DNA of 64,000 nucleotides from Polaribacter pectinis (GTDB lineage: Bacteria; Bacteroidota; Bacteroidia; Flavobacteriales; Flavobacteriaceae). Numbering within the stretch: the stretch's first letter is position 1; each line of letters opens with the position of its first letter. A model generated the notes under the pieces. The model was not told the origin of the DNA. It ran no database searches and saw only the letters and a list, made by a program, of their open reading frames with translations. Both the position numbers and the translations under genes were made by a program. Of the stretch, positions 52,727-62,548 are shown piece after piece. The stretch lies in contig NZ_CP060695.1 of NCBI RefSeq assembly GCF_014352875.1, forward strand, positions 3,007,501 through 3,071,500. The letters run 5' to 3'.

Positions 52727-54186
52727 TAAATTTCTTTACGTAAACGAGCTACTGGTAAATCTAATTGTTCTCTATATTTTGCAACAGTTCTTCTTGCAAT
52801 TGGGTATCCTTTTTCTTTTAAAATAGCAGCTAACTTTTCGTCGGTAAGTGGTTTTTTCTTGTTCTCTTCTGCTATAACTGTTTCAAGTATCTTCTTTATC
52901 TCTTTTGTAGATACATCTTCTCCTTGGTCATTTTTCATAGACTCTGAAAAGAATTCCTTAATTAATTTTGTACCATAAGGTGTAGAAACAAATTTGCTGT
53001 TTGCTACTCTAGAAACCGTAGAAACATCCATGTTAATTTTATCTGCAATATCTTTTAAAATCATTGGTTTTAACTTACGCTCATCACCGGTTAAAAAATA
53101 ATCGTATTGATAATGCATAATTGTATTCATGGTAACCAACAACGTTTGTTGACGCTGTCTAATTGCGTCTATAAACCATTTTGCAGAATCTAACTTTTGT
53201 TTGATAAAAAAAACAGCATCTTTTTGAGACTTTGTTTTTTTAGTAGATTCTTGATACCCTTTTAACATGTTATTATATTCTCTAGAAATATGCAGCTCTG
53301 GAGCATTTCTAGAGTTTAATGTTAAATCTAACTCACCATCAATAATTTTAATAGAAAAATCGGGTACAATTTGTTCTGCAATTTTATTATTACCAGCGTA
53401 AGAACTTCCTGGTTTAGGATTTAATCTAGAAATTTCTGTATTTACTTCTTTCAGTTCGTCTTCAGAAATAGAGAATTTTTCTTGTAACTTTTTGTAATGT
53501 TTTTTCACAAAATGATCAAAAGCATCTTCTAAAATCTCAATTGCTAAACTTCTAATTTTATTAGTTTCCTTTGCTTTTAATTGAATAACCAAACATTCTC
53601 TTAAATCTCTTGCGCCAACACCAATTGGGTCTAAAGTATGTACAACCTTTTTAAGAACAGAAATTACTTTTTCTTCTGTTGTAAATACATTTGCTGTAAA
53701 AGCCAAATCATCTACTAAATCTATAATTTCTCTTCTTATATAACCACTATCATCTATACTACCTACTAAAAACTCTGCAATAGAACGTTCTTCTTCGTCT
53801 AAACGAAAGGTGTTTAATTGATTTTTTAAAGATTGATGAAAAGTGGTTCCGGCTGCATAAGGCACATTTTTTTCTTCATCATCTGCAGAATAATTGTTTG
53901 CTTGCGTTTTATAATTCGGAATTTCATCATCACTTAAATATTCATCAATATTTATGTCTTCAGCTTCAATTTTTTCGTTTCCTGCATCATCATCAAATTC
54001 ATTCGATAAATCGTCATCAATAGATTCGCTATCATCTTTACCAGTGTCTAAAGCTGGGTTTTCTTCTATTTCTTGTTTTAGACGTTCTTCAAAAGCTTGC
54101 GTAGGCAATTGAATTAACTTCATCAACTGAATTTGTTGTGGAGATAATTTTTGTAATAATTTGTAGTGTAAGCTTTGTTTTAGCAT
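52726..54186 (-). CDS. rpoN: RNA polymerase sigma-54 factor
   Basis: A 486-residue sigma factor. Region I starts LKQSLHYKLLQKLSPQQIQLMKLIQLP, followed by an acidic region II (about 45-110). The core-binding region III follows, with the HTH (about 370-400, ADKINMDVSTVSRVANSKF), and the RpoN box ARRTVAKYRE is near the C-terminus (about 462). All standard parts are present. It needs an AAA+ enhancer-binding activator; none is encoded in this window. It lies 24 bp downstream of asnS. Confidence 0.97.
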   Translation of the reverse strand: MLKQSLHYKLLQKLSPQQIQLMKLIQLPTQAFEERLKQEIEENPALDTGKDDSESIDDDLSNEFDDDAGNEKIEAEDINIDEYLSDDEIPNYKTQANNYSADDEEKNVPYAAGTTFHQSLKNQLNTFRLDEEERSIAEFLVGSIDDSGYIRREIIDLVDDLAFTANVFTTEEKVISVLKKVVHTLDPIGVGARDLRECLVIQLKAKETNKIRSLAIEILEDAFDHFVKKHYKKLQEKFSISEDELKEVNTEISRLNPKPGSSYAGNNKIAEQIVPDFSIKIIDGELDLTLNSRNAPELHISREYNNMLKGYQESTKKTKSQKDAVFFIKQKLDSAKWFIDAIRQRQQTLLVTMNTIMHYQYDYFLTGDERKLKPMILKDIADKINMDVSTVSRVANSKFVSTPYGTKLIKEFFSESMKNDQGEDVSTKEIKKILETVIAEENKKKPLTDEKLAAILKEKGYPIARRTVAKYREQLDLPVARLRKEI

Positions 54187-54210
54187 ATTTTTAAAGATAC
54201 AAAAATCTGA

Positions 54211-55647
54211 TTAAAATTCTGCGTTTTGTGGTGTTCTTGGAAATGGAATTACGTCTCTAATATTTCCCATTCCTGTTGTAAATTGTACCAATCTTTCGAA
54301 ACCTAAACCAAAACCAGAATGTACTGCAGTACCAAATTTACGTAAATCTAAATACCACCAAAGTTCTTTTTCGTCGATATTCATAGCCTTCATTTTCTCA
54401 ACTAAAACATCATAACGCTCTTCACGTTGTGCTCCACCAACCATTTCTCCAATTCCAGGGAACAGAACATCCATTGCTCTTACTGTTTTTCCATCATCAT
54501 TTAAACGCATGTAAAACGCTTTAATATTTGCTGGATAATCAAACAAAATAACCGGACATTTAAAATGTTTTTCAACTAAATAACGTTCATGTTCAGATTG
54601 TAAATCTACTCCCCATTCGTTTATTGGAAATTGAAATTTCTTCTTTTTGTTTGGTTTTGAATTTCTTAAAATATCAAAAGCTTCTGTATAAGAAACACGT
54701 TTAAAATTATTGTCTACTACAAACTTAAGCTTGTCTATCAAATTCATGTCAGAACGTTCTGCTTGTGGTTTGCTTTTTTCTTCTTGTGCCAAACGTTGGT
54801 CTAAAAAAGCTAAATCATCTTTACAATGTTCTAAAACATAGTTTAAAACCGATTTTATAAAGTCTTCAGATAAATCCATATTACCATCTAAATCCATAAA
54901 AGCAACTTCTGGCTCAATCATCCAAAATTCTGCTAAATGACGAGTTGTATTAGAGTTTTCTGCTCTAAAAGTAGGCCCAAAAGTGTAAACCTTACCTAAA
55001 GCCATTGCATATGTTTCTGCTTCTAATTGACCAGAAACTGTTAAACTAGTTTCTTTTCCGAAGAAATCTTTAGAATAATCTATCTCACCATCTTCTGTTA
55101 CTGGTGCTTTGTTATCTTCAAAAGAAGTCACACGAAACATTTCGCCAGCTCCTTCTGCATCTGTACCTGTAACAATTGGTGTGTTTACATAGTTAAAACC
55201 GTTATCTTGAAAATATTTATGAACCGCAAAAGAGAGTTTAGAACGAACTCTCATTACCGCACTAAATGTGTTTGTTCTAACACGTAAATGTGCATTTTCT
55301 CTTAAAAACTCGAAGCTATGTTTTTTAGGTTGAATAGGATATTCATCTGCATTAGAATCACCCAATATTTCAATTTCTGAAACTTGAATTTCTACAGATT
55401 GCCCTTTTCCTTGGCTTTCTGCTAAAGTTCCTTTTATAGAAATTGCTGCACCAGTTGTAATTCTCTTTAAAGTCTCTTCTGAAGTGTTTTCAAAATCGAT
55501 AACACATTGAATATTGTTAATTGTAGAACCATCATTTAACGCAATAAAACGATTGCTTCTAAAAGTTCTAACCCAACCTTTTAAGGCTATTTCCTGTAAT
55601 ACTGTACCTGATTTTAAAATTTCTGCTACGTTACTTTTCATCATCAT
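54211..55647 (-). CDS. asnS: Asparaginyl-tRNA synthetase
   Basis: A 478-residue class II aminoacyl-tRNA synthetase. The OB-fold anticodon-binding domain (about 1-120, LKGWVRTFRSNRFIALNDGS) precedes the catalytic core with motif 1 (VNTPIVTGTDAEGAGEMF), motif 2 (FGPTFRAENSNTTRHLAEFW) and motif 3 (GFGLGFERLVQFTTGM). The NTRHLAEFWMIEPE segment fits AsnRS. Three Met codons lie at the N-terminus and any could be the start. It heads a run with rpoN and the PAP2-like gene. Confidence 0.97.
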   Translation of the reverse strand: MMMKSNVAEILKSGTVLQEIALKGWVRTFRSNRFIALNDGSTINNIQCVIDFENTSEETLKRITTGAAISIKGTLAESQGKGQSVEIQVSEIEILGDSNADEYPIQPKKHSFEFLRENAHLRVRTNTFSAVMRVRSKLSFAVHKYFQDNGFNYVNTPIVTGTDAEGAGEMFRVTSFEDNKAPVTEDGEIDYSKDFFGKETSLTVSGQLEAETYAMALGKVYTFGPTFRAENSNTTRHLAEFWMIEPEVAFMDLDGNMDLSEDFIKSVLNYVLEHCKDDLAFLDQRLAQEEKSKPQAERSDMNLIDKLKFVVDNNFKRVSYTEAFDILRNSKPNKKKKFQFPINEWGVDLQSEHERYLVEKHFKCPVILFDYPANIKAFYMRLNDDGKTVRAMDVLFPGIGEMVGGAQREERYDVLVEKMKAMNIDEKELWWYLDLRKFGTAVHSGFGLGFERLVQFTTGMGNIRDVIPFPRTPQNAEF

Positions 55648-55750
55648 TTTTAAATATGTTATATTCTAAAAAATATCTTTGTTAAAAGAGTAAAGATACT
55701 TTATTGTTCTAAATTAAACAATGAAAGGAATATCAATAAAAACATAAAAT

Positions 55751-58126
55751 TTACTCTTCCGTTTTGTCTTCTTTAGGTGGAAATATTTTCATTGCAGGCT
55801 CTTTAAACACTTTTTTATTAGCAATTTTCTTCTCGAAAGTTAGTAATAAAGAAGGCAATAAAAGTAGGTTAGAAACCATTGCTAATAACAAGGTTACAGA
55901 AACCAAACCTCCCAAAGCAATTGTGCCTCCAAAACTAGAAAGTGTAAAAGTTAAGAAACCAAAAAAGAGCACAATAGAAGTATAAAACATACTTACACCT
56001 GTTTCCCTTAATGCTGCATAAACCGACGGTTTAATCTTCCATTTATTGGCAATTAATTCTTGCCTGTATTTAGCTAAAAAGTGAATTGTATCATCTACAG
56101 AAATACCAAATGCAATACTAAAAACTAAAATTGTTGACGGTTTTATAGGAATATCTAAAAAGCCCATTAAGCCAGCTGTAATTAATAACGGAAGCATATT
56201 AGGAATTAGAGAAATTAAGATCATTTGAGGGGATCTAAACATCCATGCCATAAATATTGCAATTAATAAAATGGCTAGAGATAAAGAAATTACTAGATTC
56301 TTAATTAAATAATTTGTTCCTTTTATAAAAACTAAAGCCTTACCAGTTAGTGATACTGAATATTTTTCAGCTTGAAATTCTTTTGCAATAACCGCTTTTA
56401 AACGCTCTTGAATAGCATCCATTTTATCTGTACCAATATCTTTCATAAACGTTGTAATTCTAGCATAACGTCCTGTAGAATCTACAAAGTTTTTAAGCAT
56501 GCTAGCATCGTTATTAGAATTTTTTGTATACGCAAAAATGTAACTTTGTTCTTGATTTGTTGGTAATTGATAATATTTAGGATTTCCTTTATAATAAGCT
56601 TGTTTAGAATATTTTACAAGATTAACTACAGATAGCGGTTTAGATAATTCTGGAAAAGTTTCTATAGCTTCATTAATTTTGTCCATCTTTTTTAAAGTAG
56701 ACAATTTCATTACACCTTTTTCTTTTTTAGTATCAATTAAAATTTCTAAAGGCATAATACCTCCAAATTCATTTTCGAAGAATTTTATGTCTTTATAAAA
56801 ATCCATGCTTTTAGGCATATCTTCTATTAAACTTCCAGAAACTCTAATTTGATAGACGCCAATAATACCTAAAACAATAACAACAACTGTGGCAATATAA
56901 ATTGTAATTCTTTGGTTTTTTACTGCTTTCTCCATCCAATCTACTACATTCTCAATCCATCTTCTTTCAAGATGATTTAAATGTTTTTTCTTTGGAAGTG
57001 GCATAAAACTGTAAATAATAGGAATTATTAACAAAGCCAAAATGAAGATACTAATTATGTTTACAGATGCTAAAATTCCGAATTCACGCAACAAGCTACT
57101 TTTTACAAAAACAAAGGTTGCAAAACCAGAAGCCGTTGTAATGTTGGTCATTAAAGTTGCGTTACCAATTTTAGAAATTACACGTTGCAATGCTTTTGCT
57201 TGATGGCCGTGTTTTTTTATTTCTTGTTGATATTTATTTATTAGAAAAACGGCATTAGGAACACCAATTACAATAATAAGAGGTGGAATTAAAGCTGATA
57301 AAACTGTAATTTCATATCTAAACAATCCAATAAAACCAAATGCCCAAATAACTCCAATTAACACTACTAAAAGTGTTATAAAAGTTGCTCTAAAAGATCG
57401 AAAGAAAAAGAAGAAAATTACAGCAGTAATTCCTAAAGCGCCACCAACAAAAAGAATTATTTCATCTTGTATGTTTTGTGCATTTAAAGTTCTAATATAA
57501 GGCATCCCAGAAACTCTAACGTCTAGGTTATTATCTCTTTCAAATTGTTCAATTGTTGGTACAAGAATGTTAAAAATAAAATCTCTACGTTTTGGCGTAT
57601 TTATAATTTCCTTTTTAATATAAATGGCCGTTTGTAATGTACCAGTTTCTTTGTTATAAAGTAAATTGTCGTAAAAAGGAAGTTTCTCGAAAAGTTGTTT
57701 TTTAATCTCTAAAACCTCTTTAGAAGTTGTAGGTTCTTTTTCATAGAGTGGTTCTAAAACAAACTTTCTTTTTTTTCTATCTGCTTTTAGTTTTTGAACA
57801 TCTGCAATAGAAATTGTAAAATCTATTTCTTCTAAACTATCAAATTTCTGTACTAAATTGTTCCAAGCATTAAACTTTTTTGGAGTAAATACGGTTGAGT
57901 CTTTAATACCTAGAATTACTAAATTTCCTTCTTCTCCAAAGATTTCAAGAAATTTATTATACTCAACATTAGCAACATGATCTTCTGGTAACAAGTTTGC
58001 TTCTGTATATGAAAATTTCATATACTTCATTTGAGAGGCTAATAAACCAGTGATGATGGCAATACATAATAAAACCAAGTAGCGGTTTCTTAAAATAATA
58101 CCCGCAACTTTTGTCCAGAAATTCAT
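55751..58126 (-). CDS. MMPL/RND-family membrane transporter
   Basis: A 791-residue inner-membrane protein with 12 predicted helices in the RND arrangement: helix 1 at about 13-33, a periplasmic domain (about 35-205), five helices (about 210-375), another single helix (about 405-425), a second loop, and five helices (about 610-765). It has a sterol-sensing-like segment and the VFSIAFGISVDDTIHFLAKYR motif with the paired Asp of proton relay. This is the family of MmpL/HpnN-type exporters of lipids or hydrophobic compounds. Substrate is not known. It stands alone between asnS and frr. Confidence 0.9.
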   Translation of the reverse strand: MNFWTKVAGIILRNRYLVLLCIAIITGLLASQMKYMKFSYTEANLLPEDHVANVEYNKFLEIFGEEGNLVILGIKDSTVFTPKKFNAWNNLVQKFDSLEEIDFTISIADVQKLKADRKKRKFVLEPLYEKEPTTSKEVLEIKKQLFEKLPFYDNLLYNKETGTLQTAIYIKKEIINTPKRRDFIFNILVPTIEQFERDNNLDVRVSGMPYIRTLNAQNIQDEIILFVGGALGITAVIFFFFFRSFRATFITLLVVLIGVIWAFGFIGLFRYEITVLSALIPPLIIVIGVPNAVFLINKYQQEIKKHGHQAKALQRVISKIGNATLMTNITTASGFATFVFVKSSLLREFGILASVNIISIFILALLIIPIIYSFMPLPKKKHLNHLERRWIENVVDWMEKAVKNQRITIYIATVVVIVLGIIGVYQIRVSGSLIEDMPKSMDFYKDIKFFENEFGGIMPLEILIDTKKEKGVMKLSTLKKMDKINEAIETFPELSKPLSVVNLVKYSKQAYYKGNPKYYQLPTNQEQSYIFAYTKNSNNDASMLKNFVDSTGRYARITTFMKDIGTDKMDAIQERLKAVIAKEFQAEKYSVSLTGKALVFIKGTNYLIKNLVISLSLAILLIAIFMAWMFRSPQMILISLIPNMLPLLITAGLMGFLDIPIKPSTILVFSIAFGISVDDTIHFLAKYRQELIANKWKIKPSVYAALRETGVSMFYTSIVLFFGFLTFTLSSFGGTIALGGLVSVTLLLAMVSNLLLLPSLLLTFEKKIANKKVFKEPAMKIFPPKEDKTEE

Positions 58127-58175
58127 TTAAAAAATTTTAAACAAAGGTACTTAAAATGTAGAAGTGTTTTAAATA

Positions 58176-58210
58176 AAAAAAAGAGTGTTTTTTAAAACAC
58201 TCTTTTTTTT
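58176..58210 (-). terminator. Terminator of pyrH-frr
   Basis: AAAAAGAGTGTTTT pairs with AAAACACTCTTTTT and is flanked by A- and T-runs. It lies directly downstream of frr on the minus strand. Confidence 0.88.
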
Positions 58211-58225
58211 ATAATTATCAGTTTT

Positions 58226-58780
58226 TTAAACTGTCATAATCTCTTTTTCTTTAACAGAAAGTGTATCGTCTATTTTCTTAACATACGCATCTGTTAATTT
58301 CTGAACATCATCTTCAGAAACTTTTTTCAAATCATCAGAAACATCTATTTTTTTAATTTCGTTATTGGCATCTTTACGTGCATTTCTTACACCAACTTTT
58401 GCATGTTCTGCTTCTGCTTTTGCTTGTTTTGCTAGGTTTATTCTTCGTTCTTCTGTTAATGGTGGTACATTTATCATAATAATATCACCATTATTCATTG
58501 GATTGAAACCTAAATTAGCTATTTGAATTGCCTTTTCAATTGCTTGTAACATACTTTTTTCCCAAGGCTGAATGCTAATAGTTCTAGCATCTGGAGTGTT
58601 AACATTTGCAACTTGACTTAAAGGAGTTTGAGCTCCATAATAATCTACCATTACATTAGATAACATAGATGGAGTGGCTTTACCAGCTCTAATAGTTCTT
58701 AACTCTTTAATTAAATGCTCTATAGCATTGTTCATTGCTTCTTTAGCAGAGTCTATAATAAATTCAATTTCTTCGTTCAT
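58226..58780 (-). CDS. frr: Ribosome recycling factor
   Basis: A 184-residue factor that splits the post-termination ribosome together with EF-G. The three-helix bundle and the small domain are recognisable: IKELRTIRAGKATPSMLSNV, VDYYGAQTPLSQVANVNTPDART, then PPLTEERRINLAKQAKAEAE and the C-terminal KVSEDDVQKLTDAYVKKIDD. Length is standard. It lies 26 bp after pyrH and is the last gene before the terminator. Confidence 0.97.
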   Translation of the reverse strand: MNEEIEFIIDSAKEAMNNAIEHLIKELRTIRAGKATPSMLSNVMVDYYGAQTPLSQVANVNTPDARTISIQPWEKSMLQAIEKAIQIANLGFNPMNNGDIIMINVPPLTEERRINLAKQAKAEAEHAKVGVRNARKDANNEIKKIDVSDDLKKVSEDDVQKLTDAYVKKIDDTLSVKEKEIMTV

Positions 58781-58806
58781 CTTTAGTAAATTTTAAAAGA
58801 TTCTAA

Positions 58807-59517
58807 TTATTGATTATCAACAATAGTACCAATTTTTTCTCCTGAAACTAGTTTCAAAAGATTTCCATTTGTATTCATATCAAATACTATAATTGGTAAT
58901 TTATTTTCTTCACTTAATGTAAAAGCAGTCATATCCATTACTTTAAGACCTTTTTTAATTACGTCTTTAAATGTAATAGTTTCAAATTTAATAGCATCTT
59001 TATCTTTTTCTGGATCTACATTATAAATACCATCTACACGAGTTCCTTTTAAAATTGCATTAGCATCAATTTCTATTGCACGTAAAACTGCAGCAGTATC
59101 TGTAGTAAAATAAGGATTACCAGTTCCTGCACCAAAAATTACAACTCTTCCTTTTTCTAAATGTCTAATTGCTTTTCTTTTAATATAAGGTTCAGCAACT
59201 TCTTTTATTTCTAATGCTGTTTGTAAGCGTGTATGAACACCTTCATCTTCTAAAGCACTTTGTAATGCAAGTCCATTAATACAAGTTGCTAACATACCCA
59301 TGTGATCTCCTTGTACACGATCCATACCATTTGCAGCTCCAGCAACTCCTCTAAAAATATTTCCACCACCAATAACAATAGCAACTTCTATACCTTTTGC
59401 TACTACTTCTTTTATTTCTTTAGCATATTCTGATAAACGGTTTGGGTCAATTCCATATTGTCTATTGCCCATTAATGCCTCTCCACTTAATTTTAAAAGA
59501 ATTCTTTTGTATTGCAT
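58807..59517 (-). CDS. pyrH: UMP kinase
   Basis: A 236-residue cytoplasmic kinase that phosphorylates UMP to UDP. Start is ATG 59517 ([17 protein letters not shown]); the open frame extends to 59595 but the upstream part is not conserved-looking. [26 protein letters not shown] and the C-terminal [22 protein letters not shown] are typical of PyrH. A CAAAATTA (TAATTTTG on the minus strand) box at 59539-59546 fits a promoter just upstream. It is co-transcribed with frr. Confidence 0.96.
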   Translation of the reverse strand: MQYKRILLKLSGEALMGNRQYGIDPNRLSEYAKEIKEVVAKGIEVAIVIGGGNIFRGVAGAANGMDRVQGDHMGMLATCINGLALQSALEDEGVHTRLQTALEIKEVAEPYIKRKAIRHLEKGRVVIFGAGTGNPYFTTDTAAVLRAIEIDANAILKGTRVDGIYNVDPEKDKDAIKFETITFKDVIKKGLKVMDMTAFTLSEENKLPIIVFDMNTNGNLLKLVSGEKIGTIVDNQ

Positions 59518-59538
59518 AGTATGTTTTGATAAGTTTTG

Positions 59539-59546
59539 CAAAATTA
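59539..59546 (-). promoter_or_regulatory. -7 box for pyrH-frr
   Basis: The minus strand reads TAATTTTG, which matches TAnnTTTG, 21 bp before the pyrH ATG. It lies between the tsf terminator and pyrH, as expected for a separate promoter. Confidence 0.45.
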
Positions 59547-59582
59547 AGTATTTTTTTTTGAGTTTCCTTTTTTTGGAAATAA

Positions 59583-59610
59583 AAAAACCTCGCAAAAGTG
59601 CGAGGTTTTT
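59583..59610 (-). terminator. Terminator of tsf
   Basis: AAAAACCTCGCA pairs with TGCGAGGTTTTT around an AAAG loop and has T-runs on the minus strand. It lies 22 bp after the tsf stop and closes the ribosomal protein transcript. Confidence 0.93.
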
Positions 59611-59631
59611 AATTTATAAGATATTAAGTGA

Positions 59632-60603
59632 TTAACCTAAAGTAACTCTTTTAAAAGTACTTACAGCAACATCACCAAATGTAGCTACATATTGTGCAAC
59701 ATTTTTCTTTTCATCTTTAATAAAAGCTTGGTCTAAAAGACATTGCTCCATATCTAAAGTAGTATTGTCAGAAATGAATCTTTCCATTTTTCCAGGTAAA
59801 ATTCTATCCCAGATTTTTTCTGGTTTTCCTTCAGCAGCTAATTGTGCTTTTGCATCTTCTTCAGCTTTAGCAATAACTTCTGGAGTTAATTGAGACATAG
59901 AAATAAATTGAGGAACATTTTTTAATGTTTTTCCTAATCTTCCTAACTCAATATTATCTTTTTCAATTACTGCAATTCTAGCTTCAGTTTCAGCAGCTAC
60001 ATAAGCAGGGTCAAAATCTTTGTAAGATAAAGTAGTTGCACCCATAGATGCTACTTGCATTGCTACATCTTTAGATAAAGTTTCAGCATTATCTACATTT
60101 GCAGATAAACCTACTAAAGCAGCAATTTTACCAATGTGAGTATAAGCACCAACATAAGCAGCTTCAACTTTTTCAAAAGCAGTAATGTCTAACTTTTCTC
60201 CAATTACACCAGTTTGTTCAACTAATTTATCTGCAACAGTCATTCCTCCAAAATCAGCAGCTAAAAATTCTTCTTTAGTGTTTGAGTTTAAAGCGATGTC
60301 TGCAAATTCACCAGCTAATGCAACGAATTTTTCGTTTTTACCAACAAAGTCAGTTTCACAAGCTAATACAATTGCAACACCTTCAGTTTTAGCATCGTTG
60401 ATTCTTGTAACTGCAACACCTTCAGTAGATTCTCTGTCAGCTCTTTTTGCAGCAATTTTTTGACCTTTTTTACGTAAAATGTCAATTGCTTTATCAAAAT
60501 CACCACCAGCTTCTACTAATGCCTTTTTACAGTCCATCATTCCAGCTCCTGTTGCTTCTCTTAATTTTTTAACATCTGCAGCACTTACTTTTACTGTTCC
60601 CAT
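59632..60603 (-). CDS. tsf: Elongation factor Ts
   Basis: A 323-residue guanine nucleotide exchange factor for EF-Tu. The N-terminal UBA-like domain has KLREATGAGMMDCKKALVEAGGDFDKAI, followed by the EF-Tu contact CETDFVGKNEKFVAL and two dimerisation-type domains. The core (KNVPQFISMSQLTPEVI) is longer than the E. coli protein by about 40 residues, which is normal for Bacteroidota. It lies 26 bp after rpsB. Confidence 0.97.
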   Translation of the reverse strand: MGTVKVSAADVKKLREATGAGMMDCKKALVEAGGDFDKAIDILRKKGQKIAAKRADRESTEGVAVTRINDAKTEGVAIVLACETDFVGKNEKFVALAGEFADIALNSNTKEEFLAADFGGMTVADKLVEQTGVIGEKLDITAFEKVEAAYVGAYTHIGKIAALVGLSANVDNAETLSKDVAMQVASMGATTLSYKDFDPAYVAAETEARIAVIEKDNIELGRLGKTLKNVPQFISMSQLTPEVIAKAEEDAKAQLAAEGKPEKIWDRILPGKMERFISDNTTLDMEQCLLDQAFIKDEKKNVAQYVATFGDVAVSTFKRVTLG

Positions 60604-60629
60604 GTTACTTTATATTTTAAAAGTTATAA

Positions 60630-61388
60630 TTATTTTGTTTCTTCTTTAGCTTCTTCCTTTTTAGGAGCTTCTTTAGCAACTTTTACTTTTTCTTTATCTG
60701 CTTTTCTGTCAGATAAACCTTCTGCAATTGCATCAGTAACAAAAGATAAAACTTTGTCAATAGACTTAGAAGCATCATCATTTGCTGGTATAACAAAATC
60801 TACTAATCTTGGATCAGAGTTTGTATCAACCATTGCAAAAATTGGGATATTAAGTTTTTGAGCTTCTGCTACTGCAATGTGCTCTTTTTTAATATCAACT
60901 ACAAATAATGCACCTGGTAAACGAGTCATGTCAGAAATAGAACCTAAATTCTTTTCTAATTTTTCTCTTTGACGATTAATTTGTAATTTTTCTCTTTTAG
61001 ATAGTGCATCAAAAGATCCATCAGTCTTCATTCTATCAATCTGAGCCATTTTTTTTACAGCTTTTCTAATAGTAACAAAGTTAGTTAACATTCCACCTGG
61101 CCATCTTTCTGTAATGAAAGGCATGTTTACTGCTTTTGCTTTATCAGCAACTATATCTTTTGCTTGTTTTTTTGTAGCTACAAATAAAATTTTACGTCCA
61201 GAGTTAGCAATCTTTTTTAAAGCTTCTGAAGTTTCTTCTATTTTAGCTGCAGTTTTATACAAATCAATGATGTGTACACCATTTCTTTCTGTATAAATAT
61301 AAGGAGCCATATTTGGGTTCCACTTTCTTGTTAAGTGACCAAAGTGTACTCCACTTTCTAATAATTCTTGAATGTTTACGTTTGCCAT
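60630..61388 (-). CDS. rpsB: 30S ribosomal protein S2
   Basis: A 252-residue ribosomal protein. NIQELLESGVHFGHLTRKWNP, RKILFVATKKQAKDIV, ERWPGGMLTNF and DPRLVDFVIPANDDA are typical S2 segments. The C-terminus carries a short Lys/Glu-rich extension (KADKEKVKVAKEAPKKE). The 116-bp gap upstream to rpsI contains two stem-loops that may act as a leader or internal regulatory region. Confidence 0.97.
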   Translation of the reverse strand: MANVNIQELLESGVHFGHLTRKWNPNMAPYIYTERNGVHIIDLYKTAAKIEETSEALKKIANSGRKILFVATKKQAKDIVADKAKAVNMPFITERWPGGMLTNFVTIRKAVKKMAQIDRMKTDGSFDALSKREKLQINRQREKLEKNLGSISDMTRLPGALFVVDIKKEHIAVAEAQKLNIPIFAMVDTNSDPRLVDFVIPANDDASKSIDKVLSFVTDAIAEGLSDRKADKEKVKVAKEAPKKEEAKEETK

Positions 61389-61421
61389 TTTTAAATGTGT
61401 TTACTTTCTGTTTTTGAAATC

Positions 61422-61489
61422 AATGGTTAGGTAGTCTTTCGAGTCTTAACCATTTAGATACTAAACTGTTATTAATATTTGATAACAGT
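61422..61489 (-). promoter_or_regulatory. Two stem-loops in the rpsI-rpsB gap (possible rpsB leader)
   Basis: On the minus strand the first is ACTGTTAT with ATAACAGT (61465-61489, 8-bp arms). The second is AATGGTTA with TAACCATT (61422-61454, 8-bp arms plus one G-C and one G-U pair). They lie between rpsI and rpsB, 34 bp or more before the rpsB ATG. No T-run follows, so they do not look like terminators. Inference: a structured leader or processing site. Confidence 0.5.
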
Positions 61490-61504
61490 AGTCTAAACGA
61501 AATA

Positions 61505-61891
61505 TTAACGCTTAGAGAACTGAAATTTCTTACGTGCTTTCTTCTGACCAAATTTCTTACGTTCAACCATTCTTGGGTCTCTCGTTAGTAATCCTTCTGG
61601 TTTTAAGATTGCTCTGTGCTCTTCGTTAATAGAAACTAATGCTCTAGTAATTGCTAAACGAATTGCTTCTGCTTGTCCTGTAACTCCACCACCGTAAACA
61701 TTTACCTTAATATCATAAGAAGTTAAGTTTTCTGTTAACATTAATGGTTGTTGTACTTTATATTGTAAAGTTCCTGTTGTAAAGTAACTTTTATAGTCTT
61801 TTTTGTTTACTGTAATGTTACCCTTACCTTCAGAAAGATAAATACGAGCAACAGCAGTTTTTCTTCTACCTATTTTATGAACTGTATCCAT
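61505..61891 (-). CDS. rpsI: 30S ribosomal protein S9
   Basis: A 128-residue ribosomal protein with IGRRKTAVARIYLSEGKGNITVN at the start, VYGGGVTGQAEAIRLAITRAL and the basic C-terminus RMVERKKFGQKKARKKFQFSKR-type tail that reaches the P-site tRNA. Its ATG shares one base with the rplM stop (TAATG), so translation is coupled. Confidence 0.97.
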   Translation of the reverse strand: MDTVHKIGRRKTAVARIYLSEGKGNITVNKKDYKSYFTTGTLQYKVQQPLMLTENLTSYDIKVNVYGGGVTGQAEAIRLAITRALVSINEEHRAILKPEGLLTRDPRMVERKKFGQKKARKKFQFSKR

Positions 61892-62346
61892 TATTTTAAA
61901 TCGTTAAGGTTAATAGCTTTAGGTTCTTGACCTGCTTGTTTGTGCTCTGTACCTGCATATACATACAAGTTTCTGTATAAAGAGCTACCTAATGTATTTT
62001 TTGGTAACATTCCTTTTACTGCTTTTTCGATTAATCTTGTAGGATCTTTCTCAAACATTTCTGTTGCAGTTAACGATCTTTGACCACCTGGGTAACCTGT
62101 GTGACGAATGTAAGATTTGTCTCTCCACTTGTTTCCAGTTAATACAATTTTTTCTGCGTTGATAATAACCACGTTATCTCCACAATCTACGTGAGGAGTA
62201 TAGTTTGGTTTATATTTACCTCTAATTAGCTTTGCTACTTTAGAAGCTAGACGACCCAACGTTTGCCCGTCCGCATCAACTAAAACCCACTCCTTGTTTA
62301 CGGTAGCGCTGTTTGCTGATACTGTTTTGTAACTTAATGTGTTCAT
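61891..62346 (-). CDS. rplM: 50S ribosomal protein L13
   Basis: A 151-residue ribosomal protein with WVLVDADGQTLGRLASKVAKL, DCGDNVVIINAEKIVLTG, RHTGYPGG and KGMLPKNTLG, all typical of L13. It is the first gene of the rplM-rpsI-rpsB-tsf group and has a near-consensus promoter about 58-88 bp upstream. Confidence 0.97.
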   Translation of the reverse strand: MNTLSYKTVSANSATVNKEWVLVDADGQTLGRLASKVAKLIRGKYKPNYTPHVDCGDNVVIINAEKIVLTGNKWRDKSYIRHTGYPGGQRSLTATEMFEKDPTRLIEKAVKGMLPKNTLGSSLYRNLYVYAGTEHKQAGQEPKAINLNDLK

Positions 62347-62403
62347 AATTACACTATTAGTTTTTGTTTAATTAAAAAATTTGTTTTCCTTAAAAAAGGA
62401 GTG

Positions 62404-62434
62404 CAAATGTACCTCTTTTTATTTGATTGACAAA
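62404..62434 (-). promoter_or_regulatory. Promoter of the rplM operon
   Basis: On the minus strand TTTG (62434-62431), a 19-bp spacer and TACATTTG (62411-62404) match the Bacteroidota consensus. The leader before ATG 62346 would be about 50 nt. Confidence 0.82.
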
Positions 62435-62548
62435 TAGTGATTTAGTTATTTTTTTGAATTTTATGAAGTGTTAAATTGAGATTTTAATTATTAACATACC
62501 CTTAAGATAATAGAGAAGTGCTTTTGTGTTGATAAATCAACCAAACTT

